A stretch of 64,000 nt of DNA from Carex sylvatica (GCA_964058845.1 CAXKVR010000137.1:124001-188000), one strand, 5' to 3'. Counted from the first letter of the stretch, positions 20,580 through 33,009 are shown. Notes: generated from the letters alone by a model not told the origin. Translations and numbers: made by a program.

Positions 20580-21788
20580 CTGTTAAAAAACCGAAAAAAA
20601 TCAATTTCTTGCCACTGCTCGCGGCAGTACAGGGAAGGGTGGCATCATGGAAATCCTCTATGTTGTCTTTCGGTGGAAGACTAACATTGATAAATTCAGT
20701 CCTTTTGTCGATGCCGCTGCATTACATGCAAGCCATGCCTATCCCGAAATGGGTAATAAAAAAAATCGACAAAATTAGGCGGAATTTTCTATGGAAGGGA
20801 AAGGAAATGTGCAAACCAATCAACTGCCTGGTAAATTGGGAGAGAACATGTGCCTTGAAACAAAACGGAGGATCATTGACCTTCACATACAGAATAGAGC
20901 CTTGCTCTCGAAGTGGGTTTGGGTAATGCAGGCCAATACACGTGGCAACTGGGCGGAAGCGCTCAGCCGGTTATATGGCATTCAACATATCACACAACTA
21001 GAGATGAATGCTGATCACTCATATTTTATGAGAGAGTTGGCAACTCTCACGGAGTTTGTGGCAAACTCAACAACAACTCAACAGGGTCACGATACAAGGC
21101 GTTGGAAATGGGAAGCGAGTGGAATGTTCTCCACGTCATCAGCATATCGCGCCTTGCATGATAATGGTGAAAGATGTATATACTCAAAACGCATATGGAA
21201 GATCAAGATACGACCAAAGGTAAGATTTTTCATATGGGTGTTATTACAGAACAAATTATTAACAAGAGAGATACTAGTCAGGAGGGGATGCAATGCGAGT
21301 AGTGGATGTGTATTATGTGACGAAGACTGTATGGAAACAAGCTTACATTTGTTCTGGGACTGTTCATTTACGATGGCAGTTTGGCGACGGTTGTTACATT
21401 CGCACGGTGGACACAATCTTAGGGGGTAGTACCTCTCACATTGACATGTGGACTTTGCACGCAACTAACCTAGATGCAGCATGACGGAAGTTGTGGGATG
21501 TAACATGGGCAGCAACACTGTGGGCTATCTGGCGTGAGCGAAACAAGAGAATATTCACCCAAAAATCAAGAACAATTGCGGTATTGACAGAGACAACTGT
21601 CGGAGAAATAAAACAATGGATTCAGTCTTGCTGAGAGGATAGATAGTAGAGATTTCCACTTCTAATTTTTCTGTTTTAAGAGCTACATTGTAAATTTTAA
21701 TTAAAGGACCCATTTGGGTCTTGTAAATAACTTTATTTAATCCATGAAAATCTTAAGATGGCAAGTTGCCACCTTACCCTCAAAAAAC
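20580..21788 (+). mobile_element. 5'-truncated LINE with 16-bp target duplication
   Basis: A 1.2-kb non-LTR retrotransposon fragment flanked by perfect 16-bp direct repeats ACTTTGACACTTTGAC (20564-20579 and 21789-21804). Its frame from 20609 encodes the end of a LINE reverse transcriptase (ASWKSSMLSFGGRLTLINSV, PIPKWVIKKIDKIRRNFLWK). After a frameshift near 20900 it continues with the zinc-binding RT region (FFIWVLLQNKLLTREILVRRG, HLFWDC) to about 21429, then a 3' untranslated stretch ending GGCAAGTTGCCACCTTACCC and a short A run. It is defective: start missing, frame broken. Confidence 0.88.
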
Positions 21789-21804
21789 ACTTTGACACTT
21801 TGAC

Positions 21805-22153
21805 ACTATGCAATGCATATTTTCTATGCCTTACGTGGCCGAAAAATCATTCTACAAGACCCTAAGGCTTTGATAATAGGAGCATTTATGCTTTGTATAG
21901 GAGCATTTATGCTTTGTATTTTCTATGCCTTATGTGTTGGTTGTTGGTTTTAAAATATAATAGGAGCATAAAGGTAGAAGTTTGTAGGGAGCTTCCTCCA
22001 TGGTGTATTTTAACCCGAAATTTTTTAAGTTATCATCTTAATATTTCAAATTCTGGTTTTACCAGTGCTCTGATTTTACCAGTGTTGTTTTGAAAAGTCA
22101 AACTATCTACCATCCACATAGATTATATCTGCGCAGAACTAAGGGGTTCTACA
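21805..22153. other. Intergenic DNA, nothing recognised
   Basis: A+T-rich, with a short direct repeat (ATAGGAGCATTTATGCTTTG at about 21875 and 21897). No gene. Confidence 0.45.
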
Positions 22154-23188
22154 CATAGAAAGAAAAATCAGAATTAGAATCGGGATTGGACCTGGCCGAT
22201 TCTGATCCGAAATTGGTGAATCGGCTGGAATTGGTCAAATTCGGCTTGAAAAATCAAACTTTTTTGTCAGAAACTTATTTTATGCTAAAAATCAAAAAAC
22301 AATGATAAAAATATAATTTATCAACAATTTCTGTTTAAACAAATGATTACAATCAAATAATTTATTAAAAAAATATAATACAAACATTTCAATACTTGTA
22401 TATAGTACAAATTACAAGGCTTATATAGAGGTTGGCTACTATGCTTATATAAGCATATCTCCACATATGCTTATAACTCATTTTTGTGCTTCCAATGTCC
22501 AAATGGTCGATCTGAACCGTTCATCTTGTTCTTCATATTAATATGTGCTTGGAAACTAAATTTTACATTTTTCTGAATTTGTTTACTATTTATTAAGCCA
22601 TTTTGAAAATCGCTGATCCAACGGTGGCTGCACAAAACAGTAAAATCAGCAGCCACCGTTGGATTAATAATTTTCAAAGTGGCTTAATAAATAGTAAACA
22701 AATTCAGAAAAATGTAAAATTTAGTCTCCAAGCACATATTAATATGGAGAACAAGATGAACGGTTCAGATCGACCATTTGGACATTGGAAGTACAAAAAT
22801 GAGTTATAAGCATATGTGGGAATATGCTTATATAAGCATAGTAGCCAACCTCGGCTTATATATATATATATATAGTTATGTTTCTAATAAATAAGGCTAG
22901 TATGTTGGGGTGGTAGTTGTATGGATCTTTATTGAAGAGATTTAGAGTTTGAATCACACTGTGGGCAAAATTTTTTTTGGAGATTGTTATATTGTTGTTT
23001 CGGAAGAATTGGATTATCTCGGCCAAAATTTGACTGGAATCAACAAGTTTCAGCCGGAATTTGACTAGAATTGATCCGTTTCAGTCAGAATTTGACTGAA
23101 ATTGGACAGTTTCGGCCAAAATTTGAGTCTAAGACATAACTCGGTATCAGCCGAATCCGGACCAGAACGACCGATTTTTCCTTCTATG
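22154..23188. mobile_element. Non-autonomous hAT element with AATCGG repeats, copy 2
   Basis: Same family as 19240-20202: ends CATAGAAAG and CCTTCTATG, GAATCGG-type subterminal repeats, and the shared TTTTTTGTCAGAAACTTATTT and AATATAATACAAACATTTCAA blocks. The 8-bp duplication is worn (GTTCTACA against ATTCTACG). It contains a nested hairpin MITE at 22428-22852. Confidence 0.75.
22428..22852. mobile_element. Hairpin MITE, family A, copy 3
   Basis: A 425-bp near-perfect palindrome of family A, here in unique sequence, so its 10-bp target duplication GGCTTATATA is plain (22418-22427 and 22853-22862). This defines the family as Mutator-like and fixes the ends of the other two copies. Nested inside the hAT element 22154-23188. 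Confidence 0.9.
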
Positions 23189-23579
23189 ATTCTACGGTTA
23201 TCAATCTCCGTAGAACTTTTTTTATATTTAAAAAATAGGGTTACACACATATTGAATCTGCGTGGAACCCATTTTTATTTTTGGGAAATGGGATTTCACG
23301 CAAAGCTCCTAATTTACGTGCGCCTGTGCTGTGATGAACCTGAACAAAATATGCCTATATAGATCTGTCTTGTGCTGATTTACTAACGAACTGGTCCATG
23401 TACAACACTTTGGTACATATTTATCCTGCCTCGAAAACTGAGATTTATTATTTTTTTCAGTTGAGGTTCATTTTCGTTTATATCTATCCTGTTTCGAGGA
23501 GTGAGCTTTTTCATTTCAGTGGAGAATTAGTTTACTAAACAAAAAAAATGGGTTCCACATAAATTCAATCTGCGTGGAA
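23189..23579. other. Intergenic DNA with short fold-back motifs
   Basis: Two short inverted motifs (23225-23262 and 23545-23585), each pairing GGGTTCCACA-like and TGCGTGGAACC-like sequence, bracket about 300 bp. They may be the ends of a decayed element. No gene. Confidence 0.35.
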
Positions 23580-24140
23580 CTCCATTTTGATTGATGTTTT
23601 TGTAATGATCGATGGACTTGTGTTAAGATTAAGCAGGTTATAAAATATCAGTACGGGATTGATATTTTTGCAATAAAACATTGATACATTGTTCAAAACT
23701 TTAAATGACAATAAGTGTTGGTTGGATATTCTGATTTTAGCATTTGACAACAATTCAGAAAGCTTGCGAAGAGACAGAGGGTCTGGAGTCCGAGGCATAA
23801 GCCTTTGGACATCGGAAAAAACAAAATTGCAAAAAATAAAAAAATTGCTTTGAGCCTCAAAACTTCACTTGAAGTTATTTCTGATTCAAAAGTAATGTTT
23901 ATTATTCACAAGAAAATTTTATTTGACAATAATAAATATTCTAAAATTGAGTATCAATATTTAATAAAATTACGAGAATCATTTACTTTTAATTTTATTT
24001 TAACTAATACAATATTTCTGTTTTATTCTGTTATTTAGTTAGGGTTATATATTGTGAGGTTGATATTTGTCATTAAAAAAATAATGGATTAACCATTTTA
24101 CTTTCCAATTAATCATCCTTCTCAATTGTGAGGTTGGTAT
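23580..24140. repeat. Fourth, gene-less fragment of the AG-peptide unit
   Basis: This block aligns in order with 10650-11270 and 5460-5960 plus 6371-6440: the GATGTTTTTGTAATGA minisatellite block, AGCTTGCGAAGAGACAG, GAGGCATAAGCCTTTGGAC, GTTATTTCTGATTC and GGTTATATATTGTGAGGTTG. It carries no AG-peptide coding sequence and gives a second empty site for hairpin B (about 24045). Confidence 0.7.
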
Positions 24141-25003
24141 TTTAGCAGGTATATATTTTATTTTTCACAAGTCAAAGTCAAGGTCAAGCTGCATATAACA
24201 TTGGATGAGATCATCGGTATAGTGAAATGAGATATTTGTATAGCAATTGTTTTCTCTTTTGTTTCTACCACCTTCAGTTTAAGTTTTACATTTTATTCTG
24301 GTCTGAAGTCTGAATAACTTGCGTAATGTCCTCTCCAACCGTTAAAAGGTCATTGGAGATATCAGAAAGATGTGAACTGTCATACATGGGTTTATTCTCT
24401 TGTTAGCTTTTCTCAGTTTACTTCACAGTCAATGGTAGGACCGAGGTGATGTAAAGATAGAATAATTAGTGGTAAAGACTTGTACTTAGTCGACAAGAAA
24501 GGACCTTTGACAAAGTCAACTATCTTTTAATCCCAAAGAAAAATTATGCTTACAGTAACATAATTATGTTTGCTTGCTGGTGAAAATTTTCACCAGCAAA
24601 CCAGACTGAAGTCATGGGAAAAAGATTGTATGTATACCGTTTTCTAACATTTATGCCAAAGTTACCTGGTCTACTACGTTCAGGAAATATTCCAAAATTC
24701 TTTCTCAAAAAAGGAAATATTCCGAAATTTTCACACTGAGAGAACTTTTTCAAGATATAACTAATTAGTTTCTTTAATTTCTGACTGAAATGAAATCAAG
24801 GGATTTTCCACTATATATGACTTGAATCCATGATAATTTTTTGATGTTTTTTTTTCTTGTAAAAGAGACCCGAAACATAACTCAGCATCTTTCTTAGATG
24901 CAATTCTCGAGAATTGAACCTACGTAATCTTTAATGTTGTTATTATGATTTTGTTATGAATTTACCCTAGATTATGTCAAGCTTTGGGTAGTTAAAGAGC
25001 AAA
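24141..25003. other. Intergenic DNA upstream of the receptor kinase
   Basis: A+T-rich, no gene recognised. Short direct repeats of GGAAATATTCC occur at 24680-24730. Confidence 0.45.
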
Positions 25004-25481
25004 TAGAGGTGTTCAAACGGCTAGTTCAATCAAAACCAAATTAAAATAATCAAATCAAAATTTTATTTGGTTTTTAAAAATCTAACTGAACCAACCGAAT
25101 AACATCCGAACAAAAAAAAACCGAACTGAAATTTGATTTTTTGGTTGAACCAATATAAGAGAGATTAAATTTCAAAAGGTCAAAACTCAATACATAGACA
25201 AATCCATTTAATAGTCATAGAAATAAATATCATGATATATATGTATCAGTCAAACCGAAATAAAAAATTTTAAACCAAACAAACTATATAGAAAACCTGA
25301 AATAATTGAAGTATAAAGTAAATATTGGTTTATTTGGTTCAACCGAAATAAGACATATTAAATCGAACCAAATAGAAAACCATAGTAATTTAAAAATTTA
25401 AATAGAAAAATCAAACCATTTAATCCAAAATTTATCAAATCGATTGAAAACTAAATAAACCGGATCCAATAAACACCTCTA
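25004..25481. mobile_element. Non-autonomous hAT element with TAGAGGTGTT ends
   Basis: A 478-bp element with ends TAGAGGTGTTCAAACGG and CCGGATCCAATAAACACCTCTA. The flanks share GCAAA next to each end (AGAGCAAA and GATGCAAA), a worn 8-bp duplication. Inside are many AACCGAA/AAACCAAA motifs. TAGAGGTGTTCA-type ends with such repeats are common among plant hAT elements. It lies 250 bp upstream of the receptor kinase start. Confidence 0.7.
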
Positions 25482-25732
25482 GATGCAAATAGTGTACAAA
25501 CTAACCTACCTTCTTGGTGATACTTTTCAAAATTGTAGGGCCTAACTGCTTATCTTTAAAATAACCCAGTCAAGGTCAACTTATTCCTCAATATGAAGGG
25601 AACTGTGCTATCAAACTATCGTCAATCCATGAAAAATTATATAAGACGTTGCAAGAATAGCATGTCTGTATCCTTTGTCTTCTCCAAAATATAGAAATAG
25701 CTATAAGTTATTTTCTCAGTTGATTTTCTTTA

Positions 25733-28700
25733 ATGGTCACTTCAGTACTGACTAGTCTTTTTTTCATTTTCTTCCTTCCCTGCTTCGTCAACTCATGTAC
25801 AAGTACAACTACACTTCCATGTCGTCATTCTATTCAAATTAAGCCTCCTTTCAACTTCCAATCGGACATTACGAAGGGTCCTAAATGTCAGGATAATTTA
25901 ACGATTTTATGTGACAAAGATAAACCATTTCTCGTATGGATTCCTAATCCATTACCCTTGGAAAACATCTCATATGAAAACAAAACCATTACGGTTAAAG
26001 ATCCTTATCTTAGTAGTTCATTGAAAACATCTGGTTGTCGTAATCTTTATTTCAATTTTTCTAGTCCTATTAACCTGTATTATGGGATGTATGGTTTATG
26101 GAATAGTAGCCTTTCTTCTGTGAGATGTGACCCTATTAATCAGATACAATCACCACCCAAGATATTTCGAAAGGATTACAACCTTAGCTACTCGCCAATT
26201 CTTGATGAGAATCATAAACCTCCACCGAATTGTCAGAATTCCCTGCCATCTTTGGAGTACATTTATTCATTTAATGACGACGGACAACTTTCAGTGCTAT
26301 CAATTAGTTACTCTGGTGACCTTTTGCCGCAGCCCGGTTGCATTGCAAATTGGACAGAGGTTGTTGATCCTGAATATGGTAAAGGTCAGTAGCTTGAATA
26401 TTTTATCAATTTATCCTGTTATTATTTTTTTAATCTCTTGATAAATTATGAACAGTTCATTTACTTCCCCTTTGGCATAATTAATGGGGTCTTGACATAA
26501 CAGCTCTAATAGAGACATAATACAAGACTTTGACTGATTAAGTAACCTTTAAGCCTATGACTGTTCAAATTTATTACAATAATATCTTATCCCTTTTTTT
26601 ATTATCCTAATTTCACTTTGGAAGTTTCCTGGTCTTACTTTCATGTGAAAAAATCCCAATTTTCCCATACTTTTTGAAAAGGATGGTTACCTTTTTCCAA
26701 TAGACGATTAGTCTGTTCCCTTCTAAAATCAAATCAAAAGCCTTTTACTTTATGCCTAACTCAAATGTTTAGCAAAAGAATTCTATAACATATGACCCCA
26801 CCAACATCATCATGGTTAAAGATTCATCTCTCAATAGTTCTTGCAACAACAACTGGAATTCATATCACGTAAGGTAACATAATATGTTTGTTTAGATCCA
26901 GACCGTTCGATCAGAATCCGCATGAATATTGAAGGGTTATAATATGAACAATTCGATAATTGGGGATGATAATAGTAGTATTCTGACAAACTGTTCAAGT
27001 CATAATATTAGCTCTAATTATTCGACAATTGGGGATGATGATAGTAGTGTCCTTTGAGTTAACATTGTCCTTCAATTATGATAATCGAGATCATTCCGTG
27101 ATACAACCTAATTATTCAAATCATCTTTTACCTGAGCCTGATCGCTTTGCTAACATCACACCAGGAACCACTTGTGATCGACAGTGTAAAGGCTAATCAC
27201 TTTGCTCACATTATTCCATTCTTTACTACTAAACTTTATTTTTTATTTAGGTATTGTACTTAAAAAACTTATTCACTTTCAGTCCAGTGAAAAGAAATAT
27301 AAAGTCTATCTAAATCGATGATTCATTTATGACATTTCTTTCTTTATCCATATTGCAGGTCAATTTCGAACGAGAATCATAATAGGCAAGTATCACTTCT
27401 CTTTTAGTTTTTGAGTAAACTAAACGTACACTCTTTACCATTTTTTACAAGAAAGTACAAAACTTTCAATACGACCCTTATGTTTTGTGCCTTTTATGTT
27501 AGTACCTTTATCCTCTTTTGAATGCAAATTAATATTTTGAAATTCTCAATTGGAATAAAGAACAATTAGCATGCTAGCGTTGAAACTTCGATAAACCTAC
27601 TTGGAAATTGGAATATAACCTTCATCTAGTTTACAAAATGTTCAATTTTAAACATTTTATTACCCTTTCATATGATTCTCACTTTGATTTGATTACCCTT
27701 CAGGATCCATTGTGGGATTCACATTTGTGCTTGCATTTGGTGGATTGTTACTTTTCTTCTACAAGCGAAAGAAACTGAGATTCATCTCATCATCATCAAA
27801 GAGTATGGTACAAAGAGAAGATTCTGATCATTACTTTCATGACCTTGAGATGGTGGGGTCAGAATACACTCAGATTTTCTCCTACGAGGAACTTCACCAG
27901 GCAACTGAAGGATTTAGTAAATCAAAAGAGCTCGGTGATGGAGGTTTTGGCATTGTATATAAAGGTAAATACTATCACTTGTAATGTGAGGTAAATGTTT
28001 TACCTATTAAAATATTTAAGGTAAATGTTTTGGCTTTTTTATTCAACATTGATCTCGTTTATTAATTTTTTTTTCAAAATACCTTATTAATTATTTGAAA
28101 ATAAAATTATTGTTTTGGAGAAAAATATCTCTGTTTTAAGTCTGATATACATACTTCGGAATTATCACCTGAGTTAACTCTAATTTTGAGTTTAAATTTG
28201 GACCGTTCAATCTGTTTAAAGGGTTCCCGTGAATTCGATCTCATCTGGCTGGGATTTTTATCAGATGGTACGGATGTAAATATAAAGTTTTAGTTTTTTT
28301 AGAGTAAGAACCCAAAGTTTGAGTTACTTCAGAGAATCCGGACTCCTAACTTAGGGCCTTGAATTCTATTGGAGCACTTATCACATATTTTTTAAAAGCA
28401 TTTTTGGATATTAATTAGGTTATTAATCAGTGATTAACTATTAATAATGGAAAATTCTCTAGGGATACTCAAGGATGGACGTACAGTCGCAGTAAAGCGC
28501 CTTTACAAGAATAGCTACAAAAGCACCGAGCAATTTATGAATGAAGTCAAAATTCTCTCCCGTCTCCACCACCCGAATCTCGTTACCCTCTATGGCAGCA
28601 CCGCAAGCTCCAGCCGGGAGCTGCTACTCGTCTTCGAGTTTGTCCCCAATGGCACCGTTGCCGATCACCTCCACAGGCCCCGCTCTAGTGAGAATGGACT

Positions 28701-29394
28701 ATCCTGGTCGGTTCGCTTGTCAGTTGCTATCGAGACGGCAAATGCTCTTGCTTATTTACATGCAGTTGAACCCCCGATAATTCATCGAGATGTCAAGACG
28801 AATAATATATTACTAGATGATGGTTTCCATGTCAAGGTTGGTGATTTTGGTTTGTCGCGTTTGTTCCCATTGGATGTGACACATGTTTCGACGGTTCCTC
28901 AGGGTACACCTGGGTATGTGGATCCGGTATACTATCAGTGCTACCATCTTACTGACAAGAGTGACGTGTACAGTTTTGGAGTCGTTTTGATTGAGTTGAT
29001 TTCAACAAAACAGGCTGTAGATTTGAGTAGGAGCAAAGATGAGATCAACCTTGCTAATATGGCGTTAAACAAAATACAGAGGTGTCAGTTGGATGAGTTG
29101 GTCGACCCGGCTCTTGGGATTAGTTCAAATTGGGAGGTGCGGTGCATGGTTTCTTTGGTTGCTGAGCTGGCATTTCGATGCTTGCAGCCTGATAGGGAAT
29201 TGAGACCATCCATAAAGGAGGTTTTGGAGACACTAAAAGTGATCGAAAAAAGCGATTATAATGGAGATAAAATGGTTAAAGAAAATATGATAAAGAAAGA
29301 AGCTTATCTGTTAAAGGGTGAAACAAACTTTTCTTCTCATACTATGACTGAAAGTTGGAAGAGCAGCTGCACGACACCTAATCCAAGCGGATGA
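25733..29394 (+). CDS. LRK10L-like receptor protein kinase
   Basis: Four exons, 623 residues: 25733-26384, 27359-27385, 27704-27964, 28463-29394. Phases agree and all introns end AG. Exon 1 encodes a signal peptide (about 1-21) and a cysteine-containing, N-glycosylation-rich extracellular region like the galacturonan-binding GUB_WAK domain ([14 protein letters not shown]). Exon 2 is nine codons. Exon 3 gives one membrane span ([20 protein letters not shown]) and the glycine loop [13 protein letters not shown]. Exon 4 gives the rest of the kinase: AVK lysine, [19 protein letters not shown], then the PGYVDP and [11 protein letters not shown] motifs. All catalytic residues are present, so it should be an active RD kinase at the plasma membrane, probably sensing wall or pathogen cues as inferred for relatives. 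Intron 2 uses a GC donor (AATAG/GCAAGT). No second WAK-associated cysteine domain is encoded before the membrane span, so the ectodomain is short for the family. Confidence 0.87.
26795..27200 (+). pseudogene. Decayed ectodomain sequence inside intron 1 of the receptor kinase
   Basis: Within intron 1, translation near 26795-26860 gives [16 protein letters not shown], resembling exon 1's [19 protein letters not shown]. Further on, 26940-27195 gives broken frames with [13 protein letters not shown] and [20 protein letters not shown]. This looks like the remains of a second galacturonan-binding exon or a paralogous copy. It is interrupted by stops and has no continuous frame. Confidence 0.4.
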
Positions 29395-29593
29395 GGTACT
29401 AACATTTTATTGTTCAATTAAAACTATTTTTATGTTTGCTAGGGGGAAGTGCATATATAGTATTTGAGTAAATTACATGAGAGTACATCTGTACGATTGC
29501 ACGACTGTTGTACAAGTTTTCTTTTTCTTTTCTGAAAAACATGTTTTGAATATTTTCCAATACACTTCACTATTCTTGGAATATTGTTCAGAT

Positions 29594-30974
29594 CATGGTT
29601 CTGAAACTCGGAATCGGAATCGGATTTTTGACCATGGAATCAGAATCGAAAGAATCGGCCAGAATTGGGAGAATCGGATCGGTAACTCGAATTTTTTTGG
29701 CAGAAGCTTGTTTTGTAGCCAAAAAATAGGAAAAAATTGATAAAAATAATTTATAAAAAAAACTATATTAAGATAAAATATTACACTCAAATAATCCACT
29801 AATTATATAATTTATTACAAACATTACAAATAGAACACATTTTTATTGCCATAATCTATGCCGAGCTGACTGAATCATCTCATTGTTTTCTGTATTAAAA
29901 TATGAATGAAAATATTATTGTACAGAGCAAAAAATAAAAACATTAATGTAGTGTCAAATAAAAAATTATTAACATATCTTTATATCCAACATATAAATTG
30001 TATGTGCTTAAAAATTCTTGATTACTACTGAAATTACATATTGCTTGTGTATTATATTATTTTAATAATATTTGATAATAAAATAAAATAAAATAAATAA
30101 AAGTAAAAAGTAAAATATAAATCTATAGATATGCTATTAAACATACTTATAGGTTAATAATTAAAATTCAAATAAAATCAGACACTGTTTAATAAAGCAT
30201 CAAGAATCTTTCAATTCAAAAGTCACAAGAGAGGGACCCACATATCTCTCCTTTTAAGAAAATAATCACGTGTGTGTCTATTTCTTGTCTCCAGTTAGAA
30301 ATGAATCTGTATCCTCTGCATTAACGTACTGTTTGAGTTAATTTATGGACCGTACGATTAGAATTCGAGCCAATCTGGCCCGCACGTATAACGCACTGGA
30401 CCCTTTCATATTAGTGTGAATTTAAATCCAACGGTTCAGATCTTAACTCAAAATTTGAGTTAATGCAGGATATGAATTCGTTAGAAATTGCATTGACCCA
30501 TATCTCACTTACGCTGCCCCTGCTCCTTTACTCATTGACCGACCCACCCATCTCTTTCTTCTTCTTCACCCGTTCGCCCTTTCCTCTGCTAGTTAGCAAA
30601 ACCAAATTGAACAAAAAAAATTGCAAAATCGGTGAGATAATCAACCCAAAACGTGAGAATGTGTCTGGAATTAGTGCAGACTTGCTTCACTGGGCCGTTT
30701 CATCACTTTTCAACTCAGATTTTCGAATAAAACTCGCTCGCCGTGTAAGTTGATTTAAAACTCGGCTCAACTCGGTCTAACATGGCTCAACTCGGTGTAA
30801 CTCGGCTTGACTCGGCTGAAAAATCGGATAACTCGGCCAATTCCGTCATTGTTCATCCGATTTTTTCTAAAAATCGCATAGACCCAAGAATCGGATAAAA
30901 ATCAGACTGGTCCCGTCCGATTTCAAGTTGAATCGGCTGAGTTGACTCGGAATCGGCCGATTTTTTGAACTATG
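29594..30974. mobile_element. Non-autonomous hAT element with AATCGG repeats, copy 3
   Basis: A 1381-bp element with ends CATGGTTC and GAACTATG and a perfect 8-bp target duplication GTTCAGAT (29586-29593 and 30975-30982). It shares GGCAGAAGCTTGTTTTGTA and the AATCGG subterminal motifs with 19240-20202 and 22154-23188. Around 30740-30960 the right end is dense with AACTCGGCT motifs. It contains a nested MITE (30303-30479) and a CT-rich tract (30535-30600) comparable to that in copy 1. Confidence 0.82.
30303..30479. mobile_element. MITE with TGCATTAACTC ends, copy 2 (nested)
   Basis: A 177-bp element beginning GAATCTGTATCCTCTGCATT and ending AATGCAGGATATGAATTC, flanked by a perfect 9-bp duplication GTTAGAAAT (30294-30302 and 30480-30488). 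Inserted within the hAT element 29594-30974. Related to 16751-16967. Confidence 0.82.
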
Positions 30975-30982
30975 GTTCAGAT

Positions 30983-31539
30983 ACTAGAGACGATTTTTTA
31001 AAATTTGCAATTTGAATTTAATTACTTTTAGTATGATACATACTATTCTTCAATTCATGGCAATCCATGGTGCAGAGTAATACATTGTACTGCTTATATA
31101 TGGAAATGAAACTTGTTATTTAATGTAGTTATCGTTCAATCATCGAATTGCTGATTGAATTATACATCATTGTCAAAACTGGCGGGCTAGAGATATTGAC
31201 AGAAAAGGTTGTGCTTGATGCAGCGCAAGAGTTGTATTCAGTACTGTTTTAATTCTAATGATCGTGCGCTGGATGAACTAAAAACTACTCTGTCAATAAC
31301 TTTACCCAAAACTGACCATGTTTGTAAAACTGGAAAGACACTAGGCCATTGTTCAAGCCTGGTGCCAACTTGCTAGATTATAGAGCCTGTTACTTGCTCG
31401 ATTGATATTAAAACCTACTACCGAATATGCCTTTGAAGTCTCTATCGCTCGTTTGACGGTTGCTCCGAGTTCCACTTGATGAATTAGCTCAGATATCATA
31501 TGGACCATCTGATTCAAAATGGACGGAACAGACTCGCCT
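30983..31539. other. Intergenic DNA, nothing recognised
   Basis: No gene recognised. Slightly more balanced base composition than neighbours at 31180-31480, but no frame longer than about 40 codons. Confidence 0.4.
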
Positions 31540-31785
31540 ATGCCGCCATGCAGGAGTCGGAGTAGGTCCGATGCCCATTAGACCTACTTTGGTTCGATGG
31601 GTGTTGTGACCATCCAAATACATCAAGATTCGTGCACTCTGTATTAAAATTCGTGCAAATTTTATCAATTTCCGTGCTTTCAAATTTTAATTCTGTTCAT
31701 ACGGTGATAGAGCCCATCGAAACTAAAAGTAGGTCCAATGGGCATCGGACCTACTCCTATCTCCGCCATGCACGACTCCAGAAGC
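31540..31785. mobile_element. Fold-back element
   Basis: Inverted arms of about 70 bp: GGAGTAGGTCCGATGCCCAT...GACCTACTTTGGTTCGATGGG near 31554-31603 pairs with CCCATCGAAACTAAAAGTAGG...ATGGGCATCGGACCTACTCC near 31714-31762. The outer CCATGCA(G/C)GAGTC motifs at 31545 and 31769 also pair. About 110 bp of loop. Probably a MITE; target duplication not resolved. Confidence 0.65.
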
Positions 31786-33009
31786 CATCTCCCAATAAAC
31801 AGTCTTTAATGAATCATTTAATATTCTTTCCAATTTCAAAACCCATATCTTTTTTGTGTCCCCATTAGCTTGTTTTCATAGTCAACCATCAAGTTAATTT
31901 AAGAAAAGCTTTCACACTAAAAGTAATGTGCCGAACATTTCTCTTTTGAATTTTGTTTGAAAAAAATCAATGTGATGGTGGTTTTCTGATGTTGACAAGA
32001 GAAGACTTTAACCAAGTCCACTGTATTTTATGTCCATGTCTAGTATTGCTTTAATTCCTTCTTTTCTACTTCCTCTTTAATGATTTTTGTCGAATAATTT
32101 GACAATTTAACGTCTTATTAAGTATCGACAATGACTTTGAATTTCAATAGTTGAATTCACTATTACATAAGTAAAAGTAAAATTCTGAAATGCTCTTTAT
32201 AATTAATTAGTTGGGCATCTATTAGATATTTTCAGAGAATAAGTACCTTGTTCTGCAATTTGCTGCCAAACTTTAATAAAGTCATGAAATTGCATGTAAC
32301 AAAACATCGCTTATGCTCTCATAAGTTAACCCAACTAGATAAAGGTGGATTAACTTATTCCACATTGTTGTTTTTTTTATTATTGTTATCTTTGTCATCA
32401 TCATGGTCATTATTTATTATTATTATTATTACTATTGCTATTACTATTATTGTTGTTATATTTGTTAATAATAAAATTATTATAATAATAAGTATTACTC
32501 TTTATAATATTACTGTTGCGAACTCCATATATATAGAAAACTTGGGATAGTGCAAAGTAATTAAAATAAGGTACGTAGTTTCTGAGTTAGGTGCTTTGGA
32601 AGTTTCCATGATGCTAAGGCTAAGTAATTTTGTGCAAAAAATATTTATTTAAATAAATTGAAGAATTGCCGAGTAAGTTGACACCCAGACATCAACTTAG
32701 CCAAAGCAAACGATATTATAAATGCAACAAATGACTTCAGAGAATACAGGTAAGCAAAGAATATTATATCAAGTTGCAATTTGTATATGAATTTGTATCT
32801 TCATTAATTTGGTACTCCATTGGCATATGATCTAATTAATTAGAAATAATTCCCAAATCATTTTATACATGAGAAAATCCCACCCGAGCAATTTTTTTTT
32901 TTTTGGCTTTCTTTAGATTCACTGCCAAATCCCATCAAAATGTGTTTTTATACATTAATATATATATATTACAGATATGGAAGAACCTCGTTAGCAAATT
33001 AAAGAGGCC
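31786..33009. other. Intergenic DNA downstream of the phosphatase gene
   Basis: No gene. Contains an imperfect ATT-type microsatellite at about 32405-32510. 32940-33009 is the distal 3' flank of the phosphatase gene, displaced by the copia insertion: read on the minus strand it gives GGTTCTTCCATATCTGTAAT, as in the pseudogene flank at 17880. Confidence 0.55.
32670..32880. repeat. Duplicated block, left copy
   Basis: About 200 bp (AAGTTGAC...ACATCAACTTAGCCAAA, GAGAATACAGGTAAGCAAAGA, ATATTATATCAAG, TTGGTACTC) is repeated in the same orientation at 40185-40400. The two copies bracket the copia element and the phosphatase gene, suggesting an old tandem duplication of the phosphatase neighbourhood. 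Confidence 0.65.
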
